Shown piece by piece: positions 1 through 7,370 of a stretch of 11,224 nt of DNA. Below the pieces are notes generated by a model. It made no database searches, was not told the origin of the DNA, and saw nothing but the letters and a program-made list of their open reading frames with translations. Position 1 is the stretch's first letter. Each line of letters opens with the position of its first letter. Source of the DNA: Caryophanales bacterium (lineage in GTDB: Bacteria > Bacillota_I > Bacilli_A > RFN20 > CAG-826); NCBI GenBank assembly GCA_016280685.1, contig JAEEHE010000056.1, forward strand, positions 1 to 11,224, read 5' to 3'. Both the position numbers and the translations under genes were made by a program.

Positions 1-809
1 CTAATTGTCACTGGATTTGTTGCATCTAACGCAGAAGCGGCTTCTAATGATAAATCGTCAAAGCCATTAAAATGTAAGTTACTCACATAGCAATGACCTT
101 GGAATTCATAAATATTAAATAAGAATGAATCCGCGGTTTTGTAAGTATCCTCTCTAACTGGAATTGTCATGGTATGCCAAGCATCATCATTAATCATGCT
201 TAGATAATATCTTTGATAACCCTTAGGAGTGTGAATCTCAAAGAATGAATGTTTATCTCCTTCCTTAATATGAGATTCATTAAAATCTAAATAACGATAT
301 TCAAAAGTAATAGAAGTCAAATTAGTGCAATTTTTCAAAAAACGGAATTCCGAATAATGATCATCGCCCAATTCATTACTTCTTGAGAAAAATACCGCAT
401 TATGCCCAGCATCAGAAACAAAGACAGCTGTGCCCGGATCTTGACCAAGAGTAGTAGTTTGGTCAAGATATCTAATCTTGGCTTCGGAAACATTAAGAAT
501 GGCGTCATCGCTATCGACTGCGCTTCTATCGATAACATTTAATTGAGGAATGGTGATATCTTCTAAACTGACATCTTGTAAGTGTTCAGCGTCACTTGTG
601 CGGTAATTGCCAGGACAACCTAAATAATAGTGTTTGTAACCGACAGAATTACCAGTAGGAGCAACATAAGCTTTTTCCGTCCAACTATCCGCTGCTTTAA
701 CACTAGAAAAAGATTCTAGTTGTTTTGTGGATGTAATCGCAAATGCTGCGCACATTATCACTGCTGCCATAGAGATAATAGACATAGTGAATAATTTTTT
801 CTTTTGCAT
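1..809 (-). CDS. Secreted repeat-bearing surface protein, C-terminus cut by window
   Basis: An open frame starts at the ATG at 809-807 and runs 269 codons to the left edge without a stop. The start is supported by a strong Shine-Dalgarno site just upstream. The N-terminus (MQKKKLFTMSI...) is a lysine-rich head followed by a hydrophobic stretch at residues 7-26. A plausible signal peptidase I site follows VKA at about residue 39, so the protein is probably exported. Cys20 is preceded by VIM, which does not fit a lipobox. Residues 45-92 (GYKHYYLGCPGNYRTSD, then ITIPQL) resemble one degraded copy of the CxxC module in the lipoprotein at 2136-4568. Residues about 125-255 are rich in aromatic beta strands, like a jelly-roll or carbohydrate-binding domain, but no family is assigned. 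It is the last gene seen in the operon, 30 bases after the oxidoreductase. Export is fairly sure; function is unknown. Confidence 0.8.
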   Translation of the reverse strand, partial: MQKKKLFTMSIISMAAVIMCAAFAITSTKQLESFSSVKAADSWTEKAYVAPTGNSVGYKHYYLGCPGNYRTSDAEHLQDVSLEDITIPQLNVIDRSAVDSDDAILNVSEAKIRYLDQTTTLGQDPGTAVFVSDAGHNAVFFSRSNELGDDHYSEFRFLKNCTNLTSITFEYRYLDFNESHIKEGDKHSFFEIHTPKGYQRYYLSMINDDAWHTMTIPVREDTYKTADSFLFNIYEFQGHCYVSNLHFNGFDDLSLEAASALDATNPVTI

Positions 810-814
810 AAGAA

Positions 815-823
815 ATCTCCTTT
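815..823 (-). promoter_or_regulatory. Strong ribosome binding site for the secreted protein gene
   Basis: On the minus strand the sequence reads AAAGGAGAT followed by TTCTT and the ATG at 809. This near-consensus Shine-Dalgarno site decides the start of a gene that has no stop inside the window. The 30-base gap at 810-839 is A-rich on the coding strand and shows neither a hairpin nor convincing -35/-10 boxes, so the gene is probably read through from the upstream genes. Confidence 0.75.
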
Positions 824-839
824 CTTTTTTTAAAAGTTT

Positions 840-2120
840 TTATCTTTTGATGGTGATATTAGTTTTAGTTAATCTTGATTCATCCGCCGCATAAACGCAT
901 AAATGCCCGTTGATTGAATCCGATAATTTGGTAATGGTCACCATATCTCTTTTTCCATTAAGAAATTCAATAATAGATTTCATAATTTCATAATCACCAC
1001 CATTATGACCACCCATATTGTTACCAGAAAATACTTCATCATTAACATCGATGACTTTGTCTAGGGGCCTTGTAGTACTAAAGACATTCTTCTTTAGATG
1101 AATAATACCTTGTTCCATCACTCCTTCGATTTCCCCATCAGTGCCAATAATAGAAATAGTTCTCTTCGCTTCTGGAGATCCTCCTACTAAAGTAAATGAG
1201 CCGATGGATTCATTCTTAAATCTGATTGCGACAATTTGTCTATCAACCATATCAGCACCGGGGACTTTATAGACGCATCTACCAAAATCATCGTGCTTCA
1301 GAAATTCTAATTTCTCTTCTAAAGTAACATTTTCGTGATTGAGTTTTACGAAAGTCTGCTCACAAGAGAAATTAGCATCGACATACATCTTTAGTGCGGA
1401 ATAATAACAGTTCTTTTCATGGGGGCAGTTATAACAGAATTCTGCCGCACCTTTCGGGGCATTTTGCTCCAAGAAATAGAACCTTCCTCCATAACTAGAG
1501 ACATTTTCTGGTTCTGTGTTATTGTTGAGCCAACACATAATATCAATATCATGGCAAGATTTGGCTAAAAGTGTTGTAGAACCGCACTCTTTTTCACTTT
1601 TCCATCTCCCTCTAATAAAGGATCCAGCAAAGTGAGCAAATCCCACATGTTCCGCCATTTCAATAGTACGTATTTCCCCAATTTCTCCTTGAAGGATTAA
1701 TTCTTTAATCTTTTTGTAGAACGGGGTATAGCGTAAAACATGTCCCACAAATACCTGCGTGTGATATTGATTAGCTAATTGTTCTAGCTCCAACAATTGG
1801 TTTTTATTATTGACGATTGGTTTTTCTGTTAACACAGCCTTACCAGTCGTAATAATCTTTTTTAAAATTTGATAATGTATCTGATCCATCGTCGCGTTGA
1901 TATATAAATCAACATCGTCTAAAGAAGATAACATCTCATCAACATCGGTGAATAAAGCATCATCATTTAAAGATAGTGTTTTCTTCGCCATTTCTAAACG
2001 AAATGGATTTTTATCCACCACTCCAATAACTTTAAATTTTGTAGGTTCTAATAAGGAATATTTGGAATAGATATGACCTCTATCCCCAAAACCGACAATG
2101 ACCGCTTTTATTTGTCTCAT
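840..2120 (-). CDS. Gfo/Idh/MocA family NAD(P)-dependent oxidoreductase
   Basis: This 426-residue protein has an N-terminal Rossmann fold: a beta strand, then GFGDRG at residues 10-15 (GxGxxG), then an acidic residue after the second strand in VVDKN. EKP at 99-101 is the family's nucleotide and substrate-binding motif. HDIDIMCW at 190-197 matches the catalytic HxxD-type region. The C-terminal half is the usual beta-sheet substrate domain. Family members oxidise, reduce or epimerise sugars, sugar acids or inositols in the cytoplasm; the exact substrate cannot be told. A cysteine cluster CYNCPHEKNC (229-238) and GRCVY (280-284) mark a subgroup of the family that I recognise from general knowledge. 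The start is backed by GCGAGGAAT just upstream, and the gene begins 15 bases after the lipoprotein stop. Its place in the operon suggests it processes the imported sugar. Family assignment is very sure; substrate is unknown. Confidence 0.93.
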   Translation of the reverse strand: MRQIKAVIVGFGDRGHIYSKYSLLEPTKFKVIGVVDKNPFRLEMAKKTLSLNDDALFTDVDEMLSSLDDVDLYINATMDQIHYQILKKIITTGKAVLTEKPIVNNKNQLLELEQLANQYHTQVFVGHVLRYTPFYKKIKELILQGEIGEIRTIEMAEHVGFAHFAGSFIRGRWKSEKECGSTTLLAKSCHDIDIMCWLNNNTEPENVSSYGGRFYFLEQNAPKGAAEFCYNCPHEKNCYYSALKMYVDANFSCEQTFVKLNHENVTLEEKLEFLKHDDFGRCVYKVPGADMVDRQIVAIRFKNESIGSFTLVGGSPEAKRTISIIGTDGEIEGVMEQGIIHLKKNVFSTTRPLDKVIDVNDEVFSGNNMGGHNGGDYEIMKSIIEFLNGKRDMVTITKLSDSINGHLCVYAADESRLTKTNITIKR

Positions 2121-2135
2121 AATCTATTCCTCGCT

Positions 2136-4568
2136 TTAGAAAACATTTGCAATAGAAGCGCGACAATTAACCGCGTTTTGAACAGCAAATCTATTTCTAT
2201 TTAAAAATTCACTAGTCATACCATAATTAAATGGTTCTGCTCTAAATCCACTGAATGTCACATCTTTAGTGACCATATAGCTTTGATTATTTACTAAATT
2301 AATAAATTCCGCTGATACGACAGCGCTATTATTCCCATTGTCATGAACCGAGAAATGGAGTAATAAAGTTTCATAAGGAGAAGGTCTAAAATTATGTGAA
2401 GAATCAAATCTAGTTCCTTCTGCTCCAGCAGCCCCTAAAGAAGCTCCGTAGACATAACCGCTCATTCTCGTATCAGTTAAACTATTATTAAGACGAATCA
2501 TGACCCTATTAGCTTCATCTAAAGTGTCATATGGCAAACCGAAGATAAAATAATTATCCACATCTAAAATATCATTTAATTGATAAGTTAAATAAACGTG
2601 ATATTCATTGCCATTCTCAAGAGAAATACCATCGAAATAATGTTCACCACAAGAAGGCTCATATGTCGCATCTTCTGTACCAAAATCATCTAATGAGAAC
2701 ATATGTTCTTGGGTATCCGCAAAAACGGGTCTAATCACTAATTTAGAGTTAACTTCTTGTCCTTCTCTCACTCTTTTACCATTTAAGTCAAACCAGCCCA
2801 CTAGAGTCTTATTTTCAACTTTGAGTTTAGGAAGGCTTAATGTAGATTTATTAGTCTTACCAACTACATCACCATTATTATTCATATATGTCACTAATGG
2901 TTCATTTGATTGATCGGATAATTCTTTTAATGTGACATTAACGGAATTAACTCCATAAAAACGAATGGAATTATGTTTATTATCATCAAAATAATTTGCC
3001 CCTAATTCGATAATGAATGTCTTTTTGGTGTTAGTTTTATCTTCCGCATTAGTGGAAGGATAATATAATTGTTGTCCCTTAACACCAATCATATAACATA
3101 TTTCAAATGTATTATTTTCTTCATTGATACAATTCGCGGTAATATGAATCACATTTGTGGTGGTAGATTTAACGCCGCTAATTCTCGGGAAATATTGCAT
3201 ATTGCCCTCCGGCTTATAAGGGAAAGTGGTTGCGGGGCCATATTGATTATGGGTATAGATATAACAAGGTATGATTCCATCATCCTCGCTACGGCTAGTT
3301 TGTAATCTAAATACCGCCGCGGACTCATCTACTTGATTGAATAGATAAATCATGAAATAACTATCGGTATGTTGTAATTCATAATTATATTCCATCCATA
3401 AATCTAAAGCTTTATAACGGCTAAATTCATAATTTTTAAAATATTCCACACTACTAGAACCACTATCAGGAGTTATATTGACTTCTTTATCAAAACCAAT
3501 ACTGGTGATGCTAATAGGAGAAACTTTATCCAAATAACTAGCGTCTTGTAATTCATAAATATCAGATAATGTTTCTTGGCAATGTATACATTCCATAGAT
3601 TCATTAAATTCATGTTCTAATTGAGGGATGATTAATTCCTCTTCACTATTAAATTTAATAGTCCCGGCTTCATCTTGATATAAAACTCCAGGTTCATAAG
3701 AACATGTATAATAGCCGTGACGTCCAGCATTATAACAAGTTGCTTCTACCCCAGGATGATATGTCATATCGTGGGCTAGAGGTAATAAGACATCTTGGGC
3801 GCTTATTTCGTTAACGCCACCATTATCAGAAAAATAACGATGACATAATTGACATTCCCAATATTCGATATTGCCCTGTTCACTACAAGTTGATGTTTTA
3901 GCGTCATAATGAATTAAAGAATGGTTATTAGTTAAAGGTAAAATAATATCTTGTTCATTAATTTCATGATTACCAGAAGCATCATCAAAATAATGGCCAC
4001 AGACATTACAAGTCCAATATTCAATATTACCTTTTTCACTACAAGTAGATTCATGAGAAGGATGATTAGTTAATTGATGAGGTAATTTACTACCTTGGGC
4101 TTCAAAAGTATTCTGACTAGTCTTACCACAATATTCGCAACTTAAATAATAAATAGCGTTTTCTAAACAGGTGGCTTCTTTGACTAAATATTTCGCATCC
4201 ACCACTTCGACATAATGATGAGCGTTTTCATCATGAACGTTTTTATCGCGATAAGAAGAAAATTCTTGGTCTTGGAAAGTGGATTTCGCGGTAAATCTAA
4301 GGGTTCCATCTTCTTCACATGTGGGATTTTTAATTAATTCACTAGTGACTTTGGCATCGACACTTATTTCATGTCCTTCTTGATCTTCAGTGCATGTGGA
4401 ACAATAGAAAATTGCATTAGCTTTATAGCCAGAAGCCGTTTCTTGCCAGAACCATTCAACATTATCTAAATCATAATTATGAGTGTGTTCTTTAGGTGCA
4501 TTATCTGTGCTACATCCTGTAAGTGTGAGGAGAAAAACAGGGATAATTGTTAATAGTTTCTTTTTCAT
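2136..4568 (-). CDS. Large surface lipoprotein with CxxC repeat modules and duplicated beta-rich domains
   Basis: This 810-residue protein begins with KKK and a hydrophobic segment ending in the lipobox LTGC (16-19), so Cys19 should be lipidated and the protein anchored outside the membrane. Residues 50-330 carry repeated modules of the type TCxExGxxxYWxCxxCGxYFxD; the two clearest start at 175 and 227, and divergent ones lie near 133 and 277. Paired cysteines also occur at 56/59 and 327/330. The cysteine pairs could bind zinc, which is inference. Residues about 340-550 and 640-810 look like two copies of a beta-sandwich domain. Between them, residues 558-616 (VTYMNNNGDVVG, then TLVGWFD and RPVFA) resemble the InlB/Listeria-Bacteroides-type B repeat found in surface proteins. 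No catalytic motif is seen. Its place directly after the ATPase gene suggests glycan or surface binding linked to uptake. It does not resemble a standard solute-binding protein; one is already encoded upstream. Confidence 0.88.
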   Translation of the reverse strand: MKKKLLTIIPVFLLTLTGCSTDNAPKEHTHNYDLDNVEWFWQETASGYKANAIFYCSTCTEDQEGHEISVDAKVTSELIKNPTCEEDGTLRFTAKSTFQDQEFSSYRDKNVHDENAHHYVEVVDAKYLVKEATCLENAIYYLSCEYCGKTSQNTFEAQGSKLPHQLTNHPSHESTCSEKGNIEYWTCNVCGHYFDDASGNHEINEQDIILPLTNNHSLIHYDAKTSTCSEQGNIEYWECQLCHRYFSDNGGVNEISAQDVLLPLAHDMTYHPGVEATCYNAGRHGYYTCSYEPGVLYQDEAGTIKFNSEEELIIPQLEHEFNESMECIHCQETLSDIYELQDASYLDKVSPISITSIGFDKEVNITPDSGSSSVEYFKNYEFSRYKALDLWMEYNYELQHTDSYFMIYLFNQVDESAAVFRLQTSRSEDDGIIPCYIYTHNQYGPATTFPYKPEGNMQYFPRISGVKSTTTNVIHITANCINEENNTFEICYMIGVKGQQLYYPSTNAEDKTNTKKTFIIELGANYFDDNKHNSIRFYGVNSVNVTLKELSDQSNEPLVTYMNNNGDVVGKTNKSTLSLPKLKVENKTLVGWFDLNGKRVREGQEVNSKLVIRPVFADTQEHMFSLDDFGTEDATYEPSCGEHYFDGISLENGNEYHVYLTYQLNDILDVDNYFIFGLPYDTLDEANRVMIRLNNSLTDTRMSGYVYGASLGAAGAEGTRFDSSHNFRPSPYETLLLHFSVHDNGNNSAVVSAEFINLVNNQSYMVTKDVTFSGFRAEPFNYGMTSEFLNRNRFAVQNAVNCRASIANVF
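3621..4172 (-). repeat. Tandem CxxC module repeats inside the lipoprotein gene
   Basis: Modules begin at about 4172, 4046, 3890 and 3740 (residues 133, 175, 227 and 277). The second and third modules are 52 residues apart and also alike at DNA level: bases 3858-3890 and 4014-4046 differ at only 4 of 33 positions by eye. The shared protein pattern is TCSEKGNIEYW / TCSEQGNIEYW, a CxxC pair, YF(D/S)D, then a hydrophobic end such as DIILPL, DVLLPL or ELIIPQL. The module at 277 has lost the second cysteine of the pair. This looks like duplication of a small domain within the gene. Confidence 0.8.
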
Positions 4569-4572
4569 AAAA

Positions 4573-4580
4573 TCCTCCTA
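4573..4580 (-). promoter_or_regulatory. Ribosome binding site for the lipoprotein gene
   Basis: The minus strand reads TAGGAGGA, then TTTT-type spacer to the ATG at 4568. It sits in the 14-base gap after the ATPase stop codon (TAG at 4585-4583). The near-perfect match suggests efficient independent initiation of the lipoprotein within the shared transcript. Confidence 0.7.
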
Positions 4581-4582
4581 TC

Positions 4583-6496
4583 CTAAACCAATCTAATACT
4601 CTTTTTCTTGTCAAAAACTTGCATCATATCCGCATTGATTGACGCTTTTATTTTTTGATTAACTTCTACTTCTTCACCTTCTTTTAAAAGGATGAGAAGT
4701 TCTTTTTCTTTATATATGCATAATGCGTATTTTTTAGAGTCATAATCTAAGACGTCTTTAACCACTAATTCAAATAGTCCATCTTTATCTAAATAAATAT
4801 CTTTTGGAGTAAATTTGAATATTAAATCTTGATCGTAGATAGAACGATCACTAGCGGTAATAAAAGTGCGATACGCTAAATCGTTATAACAAGAGAGTTC
4901 TAAATCATCGATTAAATAATCTAAGACTTTGACTTTCTTATGTTCTTCATTCTTTTCTTTATGGTAATAAACCATACCTTCTAATTCGTTAATGGAATTG
5001 AGATGTGAAAATACTAGTACTTTATTTTGATAAAAATCTAATTCCATTAAAGAGATATCTAATCCGACTTTATCTCCTTTATGTAATTCTTCGTTACTCA
5101 AAGCGAATAAGACTTCTCCGTTTTGGAAAAATTGCACTAGATATTTATCATCGATTTTTTCTACATTATAAATTTCTAATTCTTTATCGTTTTTATTAAT
5201 GGTTAGGGAATTGATGGGAATAACCACATCAAATTCACCATCTTTTAAAGGCATCGCTTTTGGTAAATTCACCTTTTTATTTAAGATATGCAAGATATTT
5301 TGTTTAATTAAACATTTAACGCGTGAATAAGTAGGAAGGCGAGGATTAATGACCATCTCTGTTTCATTATCAAAAATATGAAGATGTTTTAAATCTAATG
5401 AGATGGTAATAATATCATTAACCTTACCTTCATAATCAGCGTCTGTTCTAATCGCCAAGGAAGTTTTAATAACTTCGTCATTACCAGTATCTAAAGTTAA
5501 AACATCTCTATTAATATCAAAATCTGTCAATAATTGAATTTCTGTTCCTAATTCTTCTACACCTACGATTTTAACTTTACATGTATAAGGGAATTCTTTA
5601 GGATCGATAGAAACATATTCAGAACGCAACGCTAAACTCAAAGAAGTTTGTCCATCAAAATATTTAGGATCAACTTTTAAGAAATATTCTCTCGGTAATA
5701 AGAAAGAAGTATCGGTGTTAGTTACATCTAGACGAATCTTATCTTTTTCTTTAGCTAAAGTAACATTAGAAAAATTCATCTGTGGTGTACCGATAAAATT
5801 AGCGACAAATTTATTAATGGGGTAACGATATAAATTCTTCGGAGTATCGATTTGTTGAATGAAACCATCTTTCATAACAACAATACGGTCCCCCATCGTC
5901 ATCGCTTCTACTTGGTCATGGGTAACATAGATAAAAGTAGTTTTTAATTTAGAATGTAATTTCGTTATTTCCCCTCTCATAAATCCTCTTAATTTAGCGT
6001 CTAAATTGCTAAGAGGTTCATCGAGTAAAAACACTTTAGGTTCTCTGACTAAAGCGCGTCCTAAGGCCACTCTTTGACGTTGCCCACCACTTAAAGCGCC
6101 AGGTTTAGTCTTTAAATAATCAGTTAAGCCGAGCATCTCTGCGGCTTTATGGACTTTTTCATCGATTTCCGCCTTGGGAAGGTGTCTTAACCTTAAACCG
6201 AAAGCAATGTTCTCATAAACGTTTAAATGAGGGTATAAAGCGTAGTTTTGGAAGACCATCGCAATATCTCTATTTTTCGGTTCGGTATAATTAACGAATT
6301 TATCGTTGATATATAATTCACCTGCGGATATTTCTTCTAATCCGGCAATCATTCGTAAAGTTGTGGATTTACCACATCCAGAAGGACCGACAAAAACGAT
6401 GAATTCCTCATCTTGAATTTCCATATTGAAATCGTTAACGGCTTTGACCCCATTAGGATAAACTTTATAAATATGTCGAAGAGTTAAATTGGCCAT
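4583..6496 (-). CDS. Sugar ABC importer ATPase (MalK/MsmX/UgpC-like) with long C-terminal extension
   Basis: This cytoplasmic subunit drives sugar import by ATP hydrolysis. All catalytic motifs are intact: Walker A GPSGCGKST (37-45), Q-loop VFQNYALYPH (81-90), signature LSGGQ (135-139), Walker B VFLLDE (155-160), D-loop SNLDA (163-167) and switch histidine H193. The MalK-style regulatory part with a TOBE/OB fold follows and reaches its usual end near residue 380 (HLHIFDNETE). MalK/MsmX proteins are normally about 360-380 residues, but this one has 637. The extra 255 residues seem to hold two more diverged TOBE-like units (about 421-492 and 558-637). The start is fixed by TAGGAGGTGG upstream, which shares bases with the stop codon of the second permease. 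Being in the same operon as both permeases and the binding protein, it is probably dedicated to this importer. The ATPase call is certain; the extension's role is unknown. Confidence 0.95.
   Translation of the reverse strand: MANLTLRHIYKVYPNGVKAVNDFNMEIQDEEFIVFVGPSGCGKSTTLRMIAGLEEISAGELYINDKFVNYTEPKNRDIAMVFQNYALYPHLNVYENIAFGLRLRHLPKAEIDEKVHKAAEMLGLTDYLKTKPGALSGGQRQRVALGRALVREPKVFLLDEPLSNLDAKLRGFMRGEITKLHSKLKTTFIYVTHDQVEAMTMGDRIVVMKDGFIQQIDTPKNLYRYPINKFVANFIGTPQMNFSNVTLAKEKDKIRLDVTNTDTSFLLPREYFLKVDPKYFDGQTSLSLALRSEYVSIDPKEFPYTCKVKIVGVEELGTEIQLLTDFDINRDVLTLDTGNDEVIKTSLAIRTDADYEGKVNDIITISLDLKHLHIFDNETEMVINPRLPTYSRVKCLIKQNILHILNKKVNLPKAMPLKDGEFDVVIPINSLTINKNDKELEIYNVEKIDDKYLVQFFQNGEVLFALSNEELHKGDKVGLDISLMELDFYQNKVLVFSHLNSINELEGMVYYHKEKNEEHKKVKVLDYLIDDLELSCYNDLAYRTFITASDRSIYDQDLIFKFTPKDIYLDKDGLFELVVKDVLDYDSKKYALCIYKEKELLILLKEGEEVEVNQKIKASINADMMQVFDKKKSIRLV
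4586..5347 (-). other. C-terminal extension of the ATPase: two extra TOBE-like units
   Basis: This region encodes residues 384-637. Three units share an order of elements. The normal one has VEELGTEIQLL, TSLAIRTDADYEGKVNDII and LDLKHLHIFD. The second has VEKIDDKYLVQFF, ALSNEELHKGDKVGL and LDISLMELDFYQ. The third has VLDYDSKKYALCIY, ILLKEGEEVEVNQKIKA and SINADMMQVFDKK. Each begins with a hydrophobic strand before a polar turn (LALRSEYVSI, FDVVIPINSLTI, LIFKFTPKDIYL). I read this as internal duplication of the MalK regulatory fold by eye; a structure prediction would settle it. Confidence 0.6.
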
Positions 6497-6499
6497 AGT

Positions 6500-6509
6500 C
6501 CACCTCCTA
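6500..6509 (-). promoter_or_regulatory. Ribosome binding site of the ATPase gene overlapping the permease stop codon
   Basis: On the minus strand TAGGAGGTGG contains both the TAG stop of the second permease (6509-6507) and a near-perfect Shine-Dalgarno sequence, with ACT before the ATG at 6496. The overlap is consistent with tightly coupled translation of the permease and ATPase. Confidence 0.8.
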
Positions 6510-7370
6510 TAACTTCAATCCCGCAGCAAAATCACCACTAGCAAAGAATTTCATAGAAATTGCTGTAGTGATAATTAATGGGAAGGAAGATATCACGTAT
6601 AACATATACATCGCTCCCATTTGTGTCTGTTGGAAATTTTGTGTGACTGATTGTAATGTCGGCATCATCAGGGTTCCAGGATCCATAATTAAAGATGCCC
6701 AAAGATAATCGTTATATATACTCGCGAAAGAACCGATAAAGTGATAGAGGATAATCGGGAACGCTAAAGGAATGGTAATCTTTAAAAACATATGAATATC
6801 ATTACTGCCTTCCACTTTCGCGGATTCATAAATAGATAATGGTTGTTGGGCAAAGAATGTTTTAAATAAGAATAAAGCGGATACTTGCCCACCAGCGAGC
6901 ATTGGGGATAGATAACCATAAATCGTATTACCCCAACCTAATTTTTGCTGCATAAAAGGCACTAAGATAGGCATACCCATAATAGAAGGTAATAACATGA
7001 CGGAAATATATAAGGTAAAAATAAATTTCTTAAAGGGGAAGTCTTTATAAGTGAAGATATATCCTAATACTGCACCGACTAGACAATTTAAAAAGGCACC
7101 GACAAGAGAGAAGAGAATAGAAGTCCAGAAAGTTTTACTAATCTGGCCCCAAGCCATAGAGAAATTATCAGCGATAATCTTAAAGACATTACCTTCTAAT
7201 AGACCGAAGATACCATTAGAGATGATATTTTCATTCGTCTTACAAGCATTGAGAATGGTAATAAATAAAGATAATAAGGAAAATAACGTACATAAGGTGA
7301 GATATACGGTGATAAAGATTTGGAAACCGCGATGGTTATATGAATATTTAATATGCTTCTTACCCATCAT
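6507..7370 (-). CDS. Sugar ABC transporter permease, MalG-like (second permease)
   Basis: This 287-residue integral membrane protein is of normal length for the CUT1 MalG/MsmG group. Predicted membrane segments by hydrophobicity lie near residues 16-41, 82-106, 114-138, 155-173, 200-226 and 254-275. The EAA loop that docks on the ATPase is seen at about 180-205 (IYESAKVEGSNDIHMF then ITIPLAFP), with the invariant glycine at 188. The C-terminal GDFAAGLKL resembles the usual MalG tail. It starts at ATG 7370, overlapping the end of the first permease in an ATGA, so the two membrane halves should be made together. A second in-frame ATG follows immediately at 7367. It should pair with the upstream permease to form the channel. 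The substrate is not evident. Confidence 0.93.
   Translation of the reverse strand: MMGKKHIKYSYNHRGFQIFITVYLTLCTLFSLLSLFITILNACKTNENIISNGIFGLLEGNVFKIIADNFSMAWGQISKTFWTSILFSLVGAFLNCLVGAVLGYIFTYKDFPFKKFIFTLYISVMLLPSIMGMPILVPFMQQKLGWGNTIYGYLSPMLAGGQVSALFLFKTFFAQQPLSIYESAKVEGSNDIHMFLKITIPLAFPIILYHFIGSFASIYNDYLWASLIMDPGTLMMPTLQSVTQNFQQTQMGAMYMLYVISSFPLIITTAISMKFFASGDFAAGLKL

Noticed and set aside
335..538. Minus-strand frame of 67 codons
   Set aside because: It is an alternate frame within the secreted-protein gene, which has a signal peptide and a strong ribosome site; the frame at 10543-10743 is likewise a shadow of the binding-protein gene.
733..809. Lipoprotein signal on the secreted protein
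   Set aside because: Cys20 follows VIM, where the lipobox needs a small residue just before the cysteine; a signal peptidase I site after VKA is more likely.
810..839. A terminator or promoter in the largest gap
   Set aside because: The A/T runs do not follow a GC-rich hairpin, and no -35/-10 pair is convincing; the sequence is explained by an A-rich spacer and a ribosome site.
3069..3305. Plus-strand open frame inside the lipoprotein gene
   Set aside because: It is antisense to a well-supported coding frame and has no recognisable domain or start signal.
5005..5199. Plus-strand open frame opposite the ATPase extension
   Set aside because: Its leucine/tyrosine/arginine-rich product is what antisense reading of lysine- and asparagine-rich coding DNA gives; no independent support. 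The same applies to the frame at 7884-8075.
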